A stretch of 35,411 bases of DNA from Chitinophagaceae bacterium (GTDB lineage Bacteria > Bacteroidota > Bacteroidia > Chitinophagales > Chitinophagaceae). A program made the position numbers and the translations under genes. The stretch lies in contig JAJTCI010000002.1 in NCBI GenBank assembly GCA_021323155.1, positions 1 through 35,411 on the forward strand, in the 5' to 3' direction. Positions 15,211-24,839 of the stretch are shown piece after piece. Position 1 is the stretch's first letter. Each line of letters opens with the position of its first letter. A model generated the notes under the pieces. It had not been told where the DNA came from, made no database searches, and saw only the letters and a list, made by a program, of their open reading frames with translations.

Positions 15211-18200
15211 TTATTTATTGTCTTTCCTGATAAACTTTTGGCTGAAAGAGTCGTACAGTAAAATGAGTTCATTTGACTGACCGTCCTTGTCAAATATCTT
15301 CTCCCAGGTGTTCAATGGCTCCCAGATAAAAGTACCTTTTCCACGATTACCAGGTAGTCCGAAAGTGATGTCGTGCACTTCATTCTTCTTTTGGGAGTAC
15401 TCAACCAGGATAATATCCTTATGATACCGGCGGGTAAGGTCCGCCATATTATTCCGGAGATCATCAAGCGTGCCGTGCCACTTAGGGTAATATGATTGCC
15501 CGATCACGTCGAACTGCACATTTCTTTCAATCATACTATTGATGAACCAAACAGATTCGTCGTTCTGGCCGCCGAGTGCCACATGCAGCATCATGATGAT
15601 ATTAGGATCAACATCCAAAGTGGCTTTCGTTCCCGCGATCAATAATTCCGCGAGGTTGTTGAGATTATTGACGTGCCCATCAGGCCAGATGATGCCATGA
15701 TTGATCTCGTTTCCGATCTGAACCATGTCGGGCGTGGTGCCCTGGGCTTGGAGTTCGCTGATCACGCGCTTTGTAAACGCGTACATCGAATCCTTCAAAG
15801 CCGGAAAATTCAAGTGCTTCCAGGCAGCCGGCTTGTATTGTTTGCCCGGGTCTGCCCAATTATCGCTGTAATGAAAATCCAGCAGCAACTTCATCCCGGC
15901 GTCCTTGATACGTCGCGCCATTTTTTTAGTGTGCTCAAGATCACAGAAGCCTTTTCCCGGCGAATAGCCACTATCTGCAGCGGGATCATTGAATATCCGA
16001 AGCCGGACATAGTTGAATCCATGGTCCTTTAAAATCCGGATAGCGTCTTTTTCTTTTCCCTTGTCGGAAAACCTTATCCCTCTCGCTTCCAGTTGAGGCA
16101 GAAAAGAAATATCCGCACCGATCATTTTATCGATCACCTTCTTCTTTAATGGCTTTGATGTTATAGTACTTGTGGCAGCTGCTGGCATCACAGAGAATAT
16201 GTCAGTAGAACCTGTCCGCAGGCCTTCACTCCGGGCCTCAAAGTGAATATTGCTCGGTTTCCTGCCTGCTAATAGGATCACCTGTGCTTTGCCATTGAAA
16301 AGGTGCCTCGTCGCGGAGGTGTCATTGTACCGGTCCCGTTCATGACTGCTTGGATCCCCGTTACCGACCCCGATGATCTTAGCATCGCCAGCCAATCCGA
16401 AGAATACCAGGGGGTTTGCATCGGGCACCTCGCGGCCTTCCTTGTCAACTGCGGTGATATTTAGAACCGTAGCATCTTTACCATCCGCCAGCATCGTGGT
16501 CTTGTAGGGAGTGATAACAATATCCGCAGCCGGGCCAGTAGTTTCAACTTTTTTGCTGAGCCTTTTTCCTTTTTTTAAAGCCACCGCTTCTAATGTGCCG
16601 GGCTCGTAAGGTACTGCCCATTTCAAATGCCTGTTGCGGGGCATATCTTTCTTACCGAGGCTTCGCCCATTTAAGAACAATTCCACGTGATCCGCATTCG
16701 TGTTCACCCATACGTCGATGGACTTCCCTTCTTTGCCTTTCCAGTTCCAATGTGGTGAGATGTGGAGCACGTCTTCATCAGTCCACCAACTCTTATAATA
16801 ATAATAGATATTCTTCGGGAAGCCACAAGCGTCCATTACACCAAAATGAGATGATATGTTTGGCCACTGGTAAGGCGTGGGTTCGCCGCGGTAGTCGAAA
16901 CCCGTCCAGATAAAACCGCCGAGCCAGTGTGCGCTGTCCGCGGCAAGTGTCCACCATGTCTCCGCGGTGCTGGCCCACCAGGGCGCAGTGATGTCCTGGT
17001 CGGGAACATAGGCTTTTACTGTATCCTTTTCATAAATACCCCTTGTTGTTACAGTGCTTCCCATCTCCGTTCCCAATATTGGCTGTCCGGGATGATCCCG
17101 GTGATACTCACCTACGGCAAACTGGCGATAGTTAAAACTGCGCACCGGTATCACTTCGTTCACCCCATGATACACGTTAGCCACATCGGCCGCATATGTA
17201 GCGGTTCGCGTAGGATCCAATTCCCGCTGCTTCGCCAGCAAGGTTTGCGCGATCCGCTTCCCCGCCGTGGTTGTGTGGATCCACCCCTCTTCATTACCGA
17301 TACTCCACATAAAAACAGAGGGATGATTGCGATCCCTCCGGATCAATCGCTCAAATTGGCTTATGTATTCCGGGCCACTATTCAGCAACCGGGTTTCATC
17401 CATCACCAGCATACCAAGGCTATCGCAGGCATCGAGCAATTCGGGTGTGGGCGGGTTATGACTTGTACGATAAGCATTGCTACCCATTTCTTTTAATAGA
17501 CGTACCCTGTAATATTGAAGATAGTCAGGCAGGGCCGCACCGACACCGGCGTGATCCTGGTGGTTATTCGTTCCTTTGATCTTGACATACTTCCCATTAA
17601 GGAAAACACCATTGGGTTTTATTTCGATTGTCCTGATACCAAACCTATGCGTGATCTTGTCGACCACCTTCCCGTTTTGCTTTATAATGGATATCACGCG
17701 GTAGAGATACGGATCATCGAGGCTCCAAAGCCTTGGTTTTGCCAGGTTGAGCCGGTGTCTAAAAGTAGCTTTCCCATTGATGCCGATTGTCAAAGGTTGC
17801 TCAGGCGAACGGGCGACTTCCCTGCCAGACCTATCGATTACCAAAGATGAAAGCGTACAGCTGGCTATTCCAAGCGACTCGTTCTGAATCACGGTCTCGA
17901 TCATCACGCCAGCGTTACTGCCCTTTACCGCTGCAGTTGCAAAAACCCCATCCGTGGCTATATGTACATTATCATATTCGTTCAGCCATACATGTCTATA
18001 GATTCCCGCACCTTCATAGAACCACCCTTCGTACTGGGTAGCGTCCACACGTACAGTGAGGACATTGTCTCCGTCATAGTTTACATAATCAGTGATATCG
18101 TATTCTACCCCGATATAACCACTTTGGTTGTTGCCCAGGTAGAAGCCATTGATCCAGAAATGCGCATCACGGAAAACGCCGTCAAACTGCACCTGGAAAC

Positions 18201-18591
18201 GTCGACCCGAATCTTTAGCTGGGACCGTGAAGTGCTTGCGATACCACCCGATGCTTGTTTGGGGATAGAGACCGCCTACCGGTTTGTAGCCGTGCGACTG
18301 GACGTCGAAGCTGGGAGAATTGGAGAAAGGCAGTTCTACCGCCCAGTCGTGCGGGAGGTCAACATCCCTCCATGCGCTGTCTTTAAACAGAATTGCTAAA
18401 GCCGTGTTGTCCGTCTTACCCGATTTTGCAAAGATCGCCGTGATGCCATAGTTGAAATCTTTTGCAGGGTCGCCAGCGTGGCCGAAATGGAATTTCCAGC
18501 CTTCATCAAAATTAGTACGCTTTCGCTGGGCGAAAAGATCAACACTTATTGCCAGTAACAGCAAAAAGCATAGGCTGGTGGCGTATCGCAT
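15211..18591 (-). CDS. Fused GH2 beta-galactosidase - GH53 endo-beta-1,4-galactanase
   Basis: 1126 residues with a signal peptide (cleavage near A21). Residues 25-610 are GH2: jelly roll, immunoglobulin-like domain, then a barrel with acid/base E434 in SIGNEEGW and nucleophile E509 in ILGTEMGS. Residues 610-800 resemble the DUF4982 and GH2 C5 domains. Residues 823-1126 are a whole GH53 barrel opening MIGADISFLPQLEARG, with acid/base E962 in QIGNEINHG and nucleophile E1064 in ILVEYSQ. Endo-cleavage of beta-1,4-galactan and release of galactose would thus be combined in one exported protein. The two activities are usually on separate genes in Bacteroides galactan loci. It sits between the clan GH-A glycosidase (16 bp) and the symporter. 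Confidence 0.93.
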   Translation of the reverse strand: MRYATSLCFLLLLAISVDLFAQRKRTNFDEGWKFHFGHAGDPAKDFNYGITAIFAKSGKTDNTALAILFKDSAWRDVDLPHDWAVELPFSNSPSFDVQSHGYKPVGGLYPQTSIGWYRKHFTVPAKDSGRRFQVQFDGVFRDAHFWINGFYLGNNQSGYIGVEYDITDYVNYDGDNVLTVRVDATQYEGWFYEGAGIYRHVWLNEYDNVHIATDGVFATAAVKGSNAGVMIETVIQNESLGIASCTLSSLVIDRSGREVARSPEQPLTIGINGKATFRHRLNLAKPRLWSLDDPYLYRVISIIKQNGKVVDKITHRFGIRTIEIKPNGVFLNGKYVKIKGTNNHQDHAGVGAALPDYLQYYRVRLLKEMGSNAYRTSHNPPTPELLDACDSLGMLVMDETRLLNSGPEYISQFERLIRRDRNHPSVFMWSIGNEEGWIHTTTAGKRIAQTLLAKQRELDPTRTATYAADVANVYHGVNEVIPVRSFNYRQFAVGEYHRDHPGQPILGTEMGSTVTTRGIYEKDTVKAYVPDQDITAPWWASTAETWWTLAADSAHWLGGFIWTGFDYRGEPTPYQWPNISSHFGVMDACGFPKNIYYYYKSWWTDEDVLHISPHWNWKGKEGKSIDVWVNTNADHVELFLNGRSLGKKDMPRNRHLKWAVPYEPGTLEAVALKKGKRLSKKVETTGPAADIVITPYKTTMLADGKDATVLNITAVDKEGREVPDANPLVFFGLAGDAKIIGVGNGDPSSHERDRYNDTSATRHLFNGKAQVILLAGRKPSNIHFEARSEGLRTGSTDIFSVMPAAATSTITSKPLKKKVIDKMIGADISFLPQLEARGIRFSDKGKEKDAIRILKDHGFNYVRLRIFNDPAADSGYSPGKGFCDLEHTKKMARRIKDAGMKLLLDFHYSDNWADPGKQYKPAAWKHLNFPALKDSMYAFTKRVISELQAQGTTPDMVQIGNEINHGIIWPDGHVNNLNNLAELLIAGTKATLDVDPNIIMMLHVALGGQNDESVWFINSMIERNVQFDVIGQSYYPKWHGTLDDLRNNMADLTRRYHKDIILVEYSQKKNEVHDITFGLPGNRGKGTFIWEPLNTWEKIFDKDGQSNELILLYDSFSQKFIRKDNK

Positions 18592-18607
18592 AAGAATACT
18601 TTTCAGT

Positions 18608-21130
18608 TTATTTTTTCAACCATACGTGCTGAATTTCCAGGCTCACAGGATCAGAAGGCTTATTCGCAATAAAGCGCACCTCTATCTTTTCCATGTCGGG
18701 AAGATGCATGCGCTTGTTACCTGCCGTATTGAACCATAGGTTTTGAAAGCCGGGATATGGCCGCGGTAAAAGCAAACAAGAATCTTTTTGAAAGAGCGAA
18801 AGCGGTAATTCCAGGTCTTGCCAGTCCGCAGAAAGCGGGAGACTGGTGCTATACGCGTTCCCATCTATGTCGATTAGTGAGACTTTTGCAGTCACATCGC
18901 CAGAGGACCTTGCCTTTATAATGAGCTTAGCCGAAGCATCGAATGAATCGATTCTTCCCGAAATCCTTTCGCCAAAATAAAATTGCCATCCCATCATTTG
19001 TCCGGCGACGGGTTTGTTCATGCTTGTTTTGACCGCGAGTTTGCCGGGTTCACCTGTGGCGATGCCTTCAACGCGGTTATTACGCCAGTCGGTATTGTAA
19101 AGCATCAACCTGTTCCTGTCGTTGGTTGCGCTGAACAACTCAACCGGTGATCCAGCAGCGGCAACGAATGTCTGCCAGCTTTCATTTCTATATTCATCCC
19201 AGGCGTAAGGATTGCCTTTAAATCCACCGGGGGAAATATACGTCTCATTCTTACTTCTTACCATGATGCGGTAATTGATGACGCCGGGCATGACCATTGC
19301 TGCCGGGATAACAGCCCGGTAGCTTAAACTTGAGATTAATTGCATGGGAATCGTCTTCCATTGATTGGACGAATTCCTTACTTCAACAGAGATTCTCGAT
19401 GACGTGTCAACGCCTGCTATTATTGCTTCAACATTTAACTGGCGAAAGGCCGCGACTTCAGCTTGTTCGTGATGAACCAATACAGGCTCGAAGACCTGGT
19501 TCTTCGGGGCATAAAAAGGTTCTGGACGAGGCTCGAAATCTGCACGTTTGGATTTCCCGATCAGCATATAAATGCCAGGAGATGCTATAAACGTGCTATC
19601 GAACCCGATGACTGGCAAACTGTCGCCGTAATACATGGGTATTATTCTGGCACCCGTGAGAATATCCGGCAGCCTCAACTTCATTTTGTGTGCTCCCCAA
19701 TGAATCTTTACCACCTCTTTCTTGGGAGAAGCTTTTTCAAATGGATCTAACGTCGCGATCGCATCTGGCATCAACTCAAGCCACCAGATCCCATCGCTGA
19801 TCTTATCGAGAAAATACGCACCCGTTCCGTCATACTGCACCACGGGAGAACTGCCAACGCCGGCAATATGCTCCAGTTTCGATTGGTTCTTCGGCACGGT
19901 GGAGGTTGACCCGGTATAGTAAAACTCATTTTCGCTGTTCATTTCGCTCAACTGCTGGCGATAGCTCAAGCGGAAATCGCCAAACAACGTATCAGCGGGA
20001 AAAGTGCCATAACTTTTGTTCCGTGGCAGCTGATGAAAAATTTTGGAAGCGATCAGCAGGCTGATGGCTTTCGCGGGTGTGTACGCAAGGTTGAGGTAAT
20101 GCGTCTGGTATTCCGTGTTTCCATAAGCCGTGTACAATGGGTCGTAAGCGAACTGCGTGGCCCATTGAAAGCCGGCGGTGCGATAAGTCCGCGCCATCGC
20201 CGGGTACATAATCGGTTGCATCACGTCGCCCGCATCGAATTCGTACACCATCTTCGCGCGGCTTTTAAAAGCAGCTATCGTATCCGCGAAAGGAGTACGA
20301 TACGCATCTACGTGCGGCAGGAAATTTCCTTTGCGTTCATGGTTCGCCACCAGGTTTGTCGGGTACCACTGGAAGCTGTGGCCATCCACGTTTGCCTTCA
20401 CGACTGCGTCTGCATAAGCAGGCGACTCGCTGATATTATAGAACACCGGCTTGGTCCAGCCCGTGCTTCTCACCGCCGCCGCCATGCGGTTCACATATTC
20501 GGTTGTTCTTTCCTTGGGTCCGCTGTGGTGCGGCTCGTTGTTGATCTCCGTCGCGATCACATCCGGGTCGTCCTTGTATGCAAGCTTTGTATATGGATTG
20601 ACGTGCGTGAAAAACTGCCGCAGGTAGTTCTCCTGGGCCTTAAAAGCTTCTTCCTTTATAACCGAAGGCCCTTTGCCGTAGACCGATGAAAAACCATTGG
20701 TCTTAACATCCGGTTCGGGATAGCCATTTCCCCAGAACGCGATGGGCGTGATCAGTATCTTGATGTTTTTTTGCTTGAGTTTGTTTAGGAGATAATCGAA
20801 CAGGCGAAGGTGTTCATTTTCCAACAAGTTACCCAGCGAGTCGCTGATCTCTACGTCCCACACATGGACCCGGAACGCATCGAGTCCAAGGCGCGCCATA
20901 TGGTGCACATCGGCATCAATTGCTTTTTCCAGGTCGATGCCCAGTGCCTTATGTGATCTGTACCCATAAGCGAAAGGAACAGTGTAATTCACCCCGAAAA
21001 ACTGTGCTTCGGATTTGTCTTTTGTCCAGCGTATCACGCCATGCTTGTCTACAAACACAGGATCCGATTTCTTCTGCGCATTCAATGAATGCACGGACAA
21101 TAACATCAATATGAAAAGCAATGTTTTCAT
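18608..21130 (-). CDS. Clan GH-A glycoside hydrolase, possibly GH147 or GH5-like
   Basis: 840 residues with signal peptide (KTLLFILMLLSVHSLNAQ). Residues 30-420 form a TIM barrel with FRVHVWD, acid/base E199 in ATEINNEPH and candidate nucleophile E297 in KMVYEFDAGD, the pattern of cellulase-like clan GH-A enzymes. Residues 530-840 contain beta-sandwich modules ending in a CBM-like domain (WQDLELPLSLF ... VSLEIQHVWLKK). The family is uncertain. Its place in a galactan locus fits a beta-galactanase/galactosidase such as GH147, but this is inference. It is separated from the SusE genes by a terminator-like hairpin. Confidence 0.75.
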   Translation of the reverse strand: MKTLLFILMLLSVHSLNAQKKSDPVFVDKHGVIRWTKDKSEAQFFGVNYTVPFAYGYRSHKALGIDLEKAIDADVHHMARLGLDAFRVHVWDVEISDSLGNLLENEHLRLFDYLLNKLKQKNIKILITPIAFWGNGYPEPDVKTNGFSSVYGKGPSVIKEEAFKAQENYLRQFFTHVNPYTKLAYKDDPDVIATEINNEPHHSGPKERTTEYVNRMAAAVRSTGWTKPVFYNISESPAYADAVVKANVDGHSFQWYPTNLVANHERKGNFLPHVDAYRTPFADTIAAFKSRAKMVYEFDAGDVMQPIMYPAMARTYRTAGFQWATQFAYDPLYTAYGNTEYQTHYLNLAYTPAKAISLLIASKIFHQLPRNKSYGTFPADTLFGDFRLSYRQQLSEMNSENEFYYTGSTSTVPKNQSKLEHIAGVGSSPVVQYDGTGAYFLDKISDGIWWLELMPDAIATLDPFEKASPKKEVVKIHWGAHKMKLRLPDILTGARIIPMYYGDSLPVIGFDSTFIASPGIYMLIGKSKRADFEPRPEPFYAPKNQVFEPVLVHHEQAEVAAFRQLNVEAIIAGVDTSSRISVEVRNSSNQWKTIPMQLISSLSYRAVIPAAMVMPGVINYRIMVRSKNETYISPGGFKGNPYAWDEYRNESWQTFVAAAGSPVELFSATNDRNRLMLYNTDWRNNRVEGIATGEPGKLAVKTSMNKPVAGQMMGWQFYFGERISGRIDSFDASAKLIIKARSSGDVTAKVSLIDIDGNAYSTSLPLSADWQDLELPLSLFQKDSCLLLPRPYPGFQNLWFNTAGNKRMHLPDMEKIEVRFIANKPSDPVSLEIQHVWLKK

Positions 21131-21168
21131 TAATTGAATGCATTAATGCGACGTTTGGCTAGAGCGCT

Positions 21169-21200
21169 AAAAAAAGCCACTTGTTGAAGGTGGCTTTTTT
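21169..21200. terminator. Hairpin terminator inside the galactan locus
   Basis: On the minus strand the stem AAAAAAGCCAC/GTGGCTTTTTT has a 9-nt loop and a T7 tail. It lies 16 bp after the SusE stop and about 40 bp before the next glycosidase start. It is symmetric, and partial termination here would lower enzyme expression relative to the Sus proteins. Confidence 0.75.
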
Positions 21201-21215
21201 GAGTTGTCGATATGC

Positions 21216-22367
21216 TTATAGTTTGACCAGTGTGTATTTGTTTGTAAGAAAATCAACGGTGATCTTGTAATTCCCGGAAACATCCGGACTTGGTATGTCC
21301 TGTCCTTCCGGAACCAAAGTCGCACCCAGTTTGATACCTGCTGCAGTATTATCAGCAACGCCATATTTTTTACCCCAGTTTCCATTCTCCGGCAAAAGGA
21401 GGTACATCTGTCCCGCCGTAAGCGCTACAGAAGCGAGCTCGAATTTGGTAGAAGTAAGCCTGGTGAATTTTTGCGAAGGCACCGGAACAGGGTTCGACCA
21501 TCCACCCGGTGTTGCGCCACCTACGATAAAAAGGTCGGCTGGCAATCCATGCTGCTGCGTGAACGGCGTAACGGTGAATTTGCCAGTTTGGAAATCCACG
21601 ATGATCTTATAGAGACCCGATGTTGATGGGCTGGGAAAATCCTGCGCAAGGTTATAACCAAAATCACCTCCGGCGCTTAACCCGGCAATTGAATTGTTCG
21701 CTACCGAATACTTATTGGACCAGTCGCCATTTACAGGCAGTAACAAGTAGAATTGTCCGCCATTCAATTGGAAAATTCCGCCCCAGGTCGTTTCATCTAT
21801 CCGCGTCAATTCCTGTGAAGGAACGGGAACGGGATTGGTCCAGCCGCCTTGTGTGGCACTGCCCACGATGAAAAGACGATTGGAAGCTGGTAATGCCACC
21901 TTAGGAGGGATCTTGTACGGCGTCATCATTATCTTCAACACATTTGAACTGAGTCGCTCGTTATTGTTCAAATAAGAGGACGTCACTTTCACGTCCATGC
22001 CGACAGGCACATTGAAAGCATATCCCTTAGAGAGAAGCATTTCATTGAGTTCCTTCGCGATAAAGCTCTTACTCAAACTGCCTGTTACAACGGTTGTGTA
22101 AGGATTGGAAAAATTCTTTCCCGATGAGTCGATCTCTATTGTGAATTTCTGATTGGCTGAATCGGTGGCATGCTTTGGATTTGTCCAGCTCAATGTTAAG
22201 GCAACGTTGTTCGAATCTGCAGCTACCGGAGCAATGCTCGACGACGAGGCACTCAATACCGGGGCCGTGCCCGTGCCGAACAGCGCCAGGCTTTCCGCTT
22301 TCTCGCAAGCGGTAAGCACTGCGGCAACGGCGATCACCAGTAGGCAGAGTTTCATAAATTGTTTCAT
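21216..22367 (-). CDS. SusE/SusF-like outer-membrane lipoprotein with two C-terminal binding domains
   Basis: 383 residues. The lipobox LTAC places the lipidated cysteine at residue 21. Residues 25-155 are the SusE N-terminal domain (APVLSAS... LSWTNPKHATDSANQKFTIEID), and two SusF/SusE-type carbohydrate-binding domains follow at about 165-270 and 277-383. Each begins with L-F-I-V-G-(S/G)-A-T and PVPVPSQ and ends in a KFTV/KYTL strand. Such proteins hold glycan at the cell surface beside SusCD. It is paralogous to the next gene upstream, with one extra binding domain. Confidence 0.85.
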   Translation of the reverse strand: MKQFMKLCLLVIAVAAVLTACEKAESLALFGTGTAPVLSASSSSIAPVAADSNNVALTLSWTNPKHATDSANQKFTIEIDSSGKNFSNPYTTVVTGSLSKSFIAKELNEMLLSKGYAFNVPVGMDVKVTSSYLNNNERLSSNVLKIMMTPYKIPPKVALPASNRLFIVGSATQGGWTNPVPVPSQELTRIDETTWGGIFQLNGGQFYLLLPVNGDWSNKYSVANNSIAGLSAGGDFGYNLAQDFPSPSTSGLYKIIVDFQTGKFTVTPFTQQHGLPADLFIVGGATPGGWSNPVPVPSQKFTRLTSTKFELASVALTAGQMYLLLPENGNWGKKYGVADNTAAGIKLGATLVPEGQDIPSPDVSGNYKITVDFLTNKYTLVKL

Positions 22368-22385
22368 ATAATGGTCTTTACCGGT

Positions 22386-23216
22386 TTATAATTTGGTTAA
22401 TGTGAACTTGCCTCGCTGGAAATCCACTTGTATTTTATAGTTACCACTAACGGCCGGGGCGAGCAGGTCTCCTCCTCCGGGTTTGAAGTCATCCCCGCTA
22501 GGGTTGTTGGTATTGTTTGCTCCCATTCCACCGTATTTAGCACTCCAGTCTCCATTAACCGGAAGGAATAGGTATGATCCGCCACCTACAATTGGCATCG
22601 TAACCTCGAACAATGTGGGGCTGATAGCTGTAAGTTCCTGGCTTGGCACCGGCACCGGATTCGTCCAGCCCCCTGGCGTTGCACTTCCCACGATAAACAA
22701 TTTGCCGGAAGCAGGCGGTGCTACTTTAGGCGGAATGGCATAAGGTGTGACTGTGAACTGGAGTACATTTGAATACAAAGGAACAGATGTACCGATGCTA
22801 GAACGAACCCTGAACTGAATGGTATGTGGTGCCCCTGTGGTCAGCTGAAGCTGGTTCAGGAGGTAATCGTTCAGGTCGTTCTGTGTTATGCTGAGACTGA
22901 GGTCGTTGCTTATTGAAAGGATCTTCCTGTTTGGATTTGTGAAGTTCGCGCCCAACGTATCGATCTCCAATTGGTATGATACGTTCTGCGAACTCAAACC
23001 CGTCGTGAATTTGTAATTGGGGTTCGTCCACATCAGCTTAATTGCTTCCATATCCTTATTCACAAAGCTCAGCGGTATAGTTCCACTGCGCGAAGCGGTG
23101 AGTGCGGGGGCCGTACCACCTTCGTAGCGCACCATGTTTTCTTCTTTCTCACACCCCGTCAAAAATGCCAGGCTACACAGCGACAGGAATATGGAAAGGA
23201 TCAGTTTATTTTTCAT
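22386..23216 (-). CDS. SusE-like outer-membrane lipoprotein with one C-terminal binding domain
   Basis: 276 residues; lipobox LTGC with lipidated cysteine at residue 22. The N-terminal SusE domain shows LMWTNPNYKF... YQLEIDTLGANF and NVLQFTVTPYAIPPKV. A single SusF/SusE-type domain begins at KLFIVGSATPGGWTNPV. It shares the domain boundary sequence and layout with the neighbouring gene, indicating tandem duplication. It follows susD by 21 bp. The role is surface glycan binding; ligand not shown by sequence. Confidence 0.85.
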   Translation of the reverse strand: MKNKLILSIFLSLCSLAFLTGCEKEENMVRYEGGTAPALTASRSGTIPLSFVNKDMEAIKLMWTNPNYKFTTGLSSQNVSYQLEIDTLGANFTNPNRKILSISNDLSLSITQNDLNDYLLNQLQLTTGAPHTIQFRVRSSIGTSVPLYSNVLQFTVTPYAIPPKVAPPASGKLFIVGSATPGGWTNPVPVPSQELTAISPTLFEVTMPIVGGGSYLFLPVNGDWSAKYGGMGANNTNNPSGDDFKPGGGDLLAPAVSGNYKIQVDFQRGKFTLTKL

Positions 23217-23237
23217 TTCCGTTGTTTTTAGTAATTA

Positions 23238-24818
23238 TTAATAACCTGGGTTTTGGATCAGGTTCGGATTTGCATTGATTTCAGCGGAAGGAATCGGGTA
23301 AATATTCCTGGTGGCAGCAACTGCCGCACCATCCTTTACACCTCCTTTCCATGGCCATAAATATCCCGCCGTAGTAAACAGGTCATAACGCACAAGGTCG
23401 GTTCTTCGCTTTCCTTCCCACAGGAATTCTCTTGCCCTTTCATCTAAAATAAACTCGAGCGTGAGCTGTCCCGAAGTAATATTACCCGTTGTATTTCCAT
23501 AAGCCCTTGCACGCACATTGTTCACGTAAGTTAAAGCCTGCGCTGCTGAGCCGCCGGTACCGCCCCTCAACACAGCCTCGGCATAGATGAGGTAAGCTTC
23601 CGGCAAACGGTACATCGGGAAATCGGTATCCACCCATGTAAGGCTGGAACCAACGGTGCCGGCTGAAGTCACATTGTACCATTTCTTCAGGCTGTAACCA
23701 TGACGGAATTCACTGATATCGGTAATCTCCAGTTGCTGACCCGCGGTCTGGAACGTTCCTCTTTTATCAGCTGTACCATTCGCATCCGGGAATTTCTGTA
23801 CGATAGCTTTTGTAGTACGAATACCACCCCAACCGAAGTCGATGCCGTAATCGTTAACATTCATATCACCTCCTACAGGCGCGTGAACCAGGAATGTTGT
23901 TCCACCCCACGTACGTGTCTTTGTTCCGTCGAATGCTACCGTGAAGATGTTCTCATTGGATGTATGATTGTCTGCTTTGAACAGGTTACCATAATTCGTG
24001 TTAAGCGTGTAAGGCGCTGCGATCACTTTTGAGCTGTAAGTAATGGCATCGGTGTAGCGCTCGGTACCTGTATACACTTTTGCATTCAGGTACAGGTTAG
24101 CAAGTGTCATCCATACCGCTGCCTGATCTGCACGGCCATATTCATTGGCCTTGGGAGCGGGGAGAAGGCTTTCAACCGCTTTCAACTCCGATTCCACATA
24201 AGTAAACAGGTTTGCTCTTGTGGTACGTGCGGGAAGGAATGCACCAACCGGATCGTTCTCCGTAACAAAAGTTGGATTCCCGTACAGGTCCAGCGCGTGC
24301 ATATAACTCAACGCTCTCAGGAACCTTGCTTCCGAACGGTACATTTTTATTTTGTCGGCATCAGCGCCAGTGATACCCCTTTCGGCAACCTTCGCATCAG
24401 TAGCTTCGCGTATAAACGCATTAGCAAGCGTTATCTGGTAGTATACGCGTGCATAGAATGCGCGGTTAAACGCCTCGGTAGGCGACCAATCCATTTCATG
24501 AAGATCTTTGATGGTCTGGTCGTTCCAGCCGATCACTGCCTCATCAGTTGGCAACTCCTGGAGATACCAGTAAGTCCTGAGATAAGAAGAGAATCCTTCG
24601 TCGATACCGCCCAGGTCACCACTCCCATCAGGGCCGCTGTTACCCGTGAGCGCTAAACCGCCATAAATTTTAGCAAGCGAAGACCGGTAGCCGGCTTCAT
24701 TCTTATATAATGCATCTGCTGTGAGGGCATTGGGCGAAGTTCTATCGAGGTCCTTTGTGCAGGACGAGAGAAGAACACTCCCACAGAATGCGATCCATGT
24801 TATTTTCTTGAAGTTCAT
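23238..24818 (-). CDS. SusD/RagB family glycan-binding lipoprotein
   Basis: 526 residues. A lipoprotein signal peptide ends LLSSC, with the lipidated cysteine at residue 20, followed by KDLDRTSPN. The tetratricopeptide-like SusD core shows AEARFLRALSYMHALDLYGNPTFV, YVESELKAVESLLP, and a typical ending with EFLWEGKRRTDLVRYD and IYPIPSAEINANPNLIQNPGY. It is the lid of the SusCD glycan importer on the outer membrane. It follows susC by 21 bp. Its ligand is presumed to be galactan or galactooligosaccharide from the enzyme context. Confidence 0.94.
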   Translation of the reverse strand: MNFKKITWIAFCGSVLLSSCTKDLDRTSPNALTADALYKNEAGYRSSLAKIYGGLALTGNSGPDGSGDLGGIDEGFSSYLRTYWYLQELPTDEAVIGWNDQTIKDLHEMDWSPTEAFNRAFYARVYYQITLANAFIREATDAKVAERGITGADADKIKMYRSEARFLRALSYMHALDLYGNPTFVTENDPVGAFLPARTTRANLFTYVESELKAVESLLPAPKANEYGRADQAAVWMTLANLYLNAKVYTGTERYTDAITYSSKVIAAPYTLNTNYGNLFKADNHTSNENIFTVAFDGTKTRTWGGTTFLVHAPVGGDMNVNDYGIDFGWGGIRTTKAIVQKFPDANGTADKRGTFQTAGQQLEITDISEFRHGYSLKKWYNVTSAGTVGSSLTWVDTDFPMYRLPEAYLIYAEAVLRGGTGGSAAQALTYVNNVRARAYGNTTGNITSGQLTLEFILDERAREFLWEGKRRTDLVRYDLFTTAGYLWPWKGGVKDGAAVAATRNIYPIPSAEINANPNLIQNPGY

Positions 24819-24839
24819 ATCATGAGTTTTTTAGCGTAA

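Noticed and set aside
20033..20689. 218-residue plus-strand ORF inside the clan GH-A glycosidase
   Set aside because: It lies wholly antisense to a gene with visible catalytic motifs; no start context or domain.
21140..21149. Perfect palindrome GCATTAATGC before the glycosidase gene
   Set aside because: Short, AT-rich centre, single copy and no partner site; likely chance.
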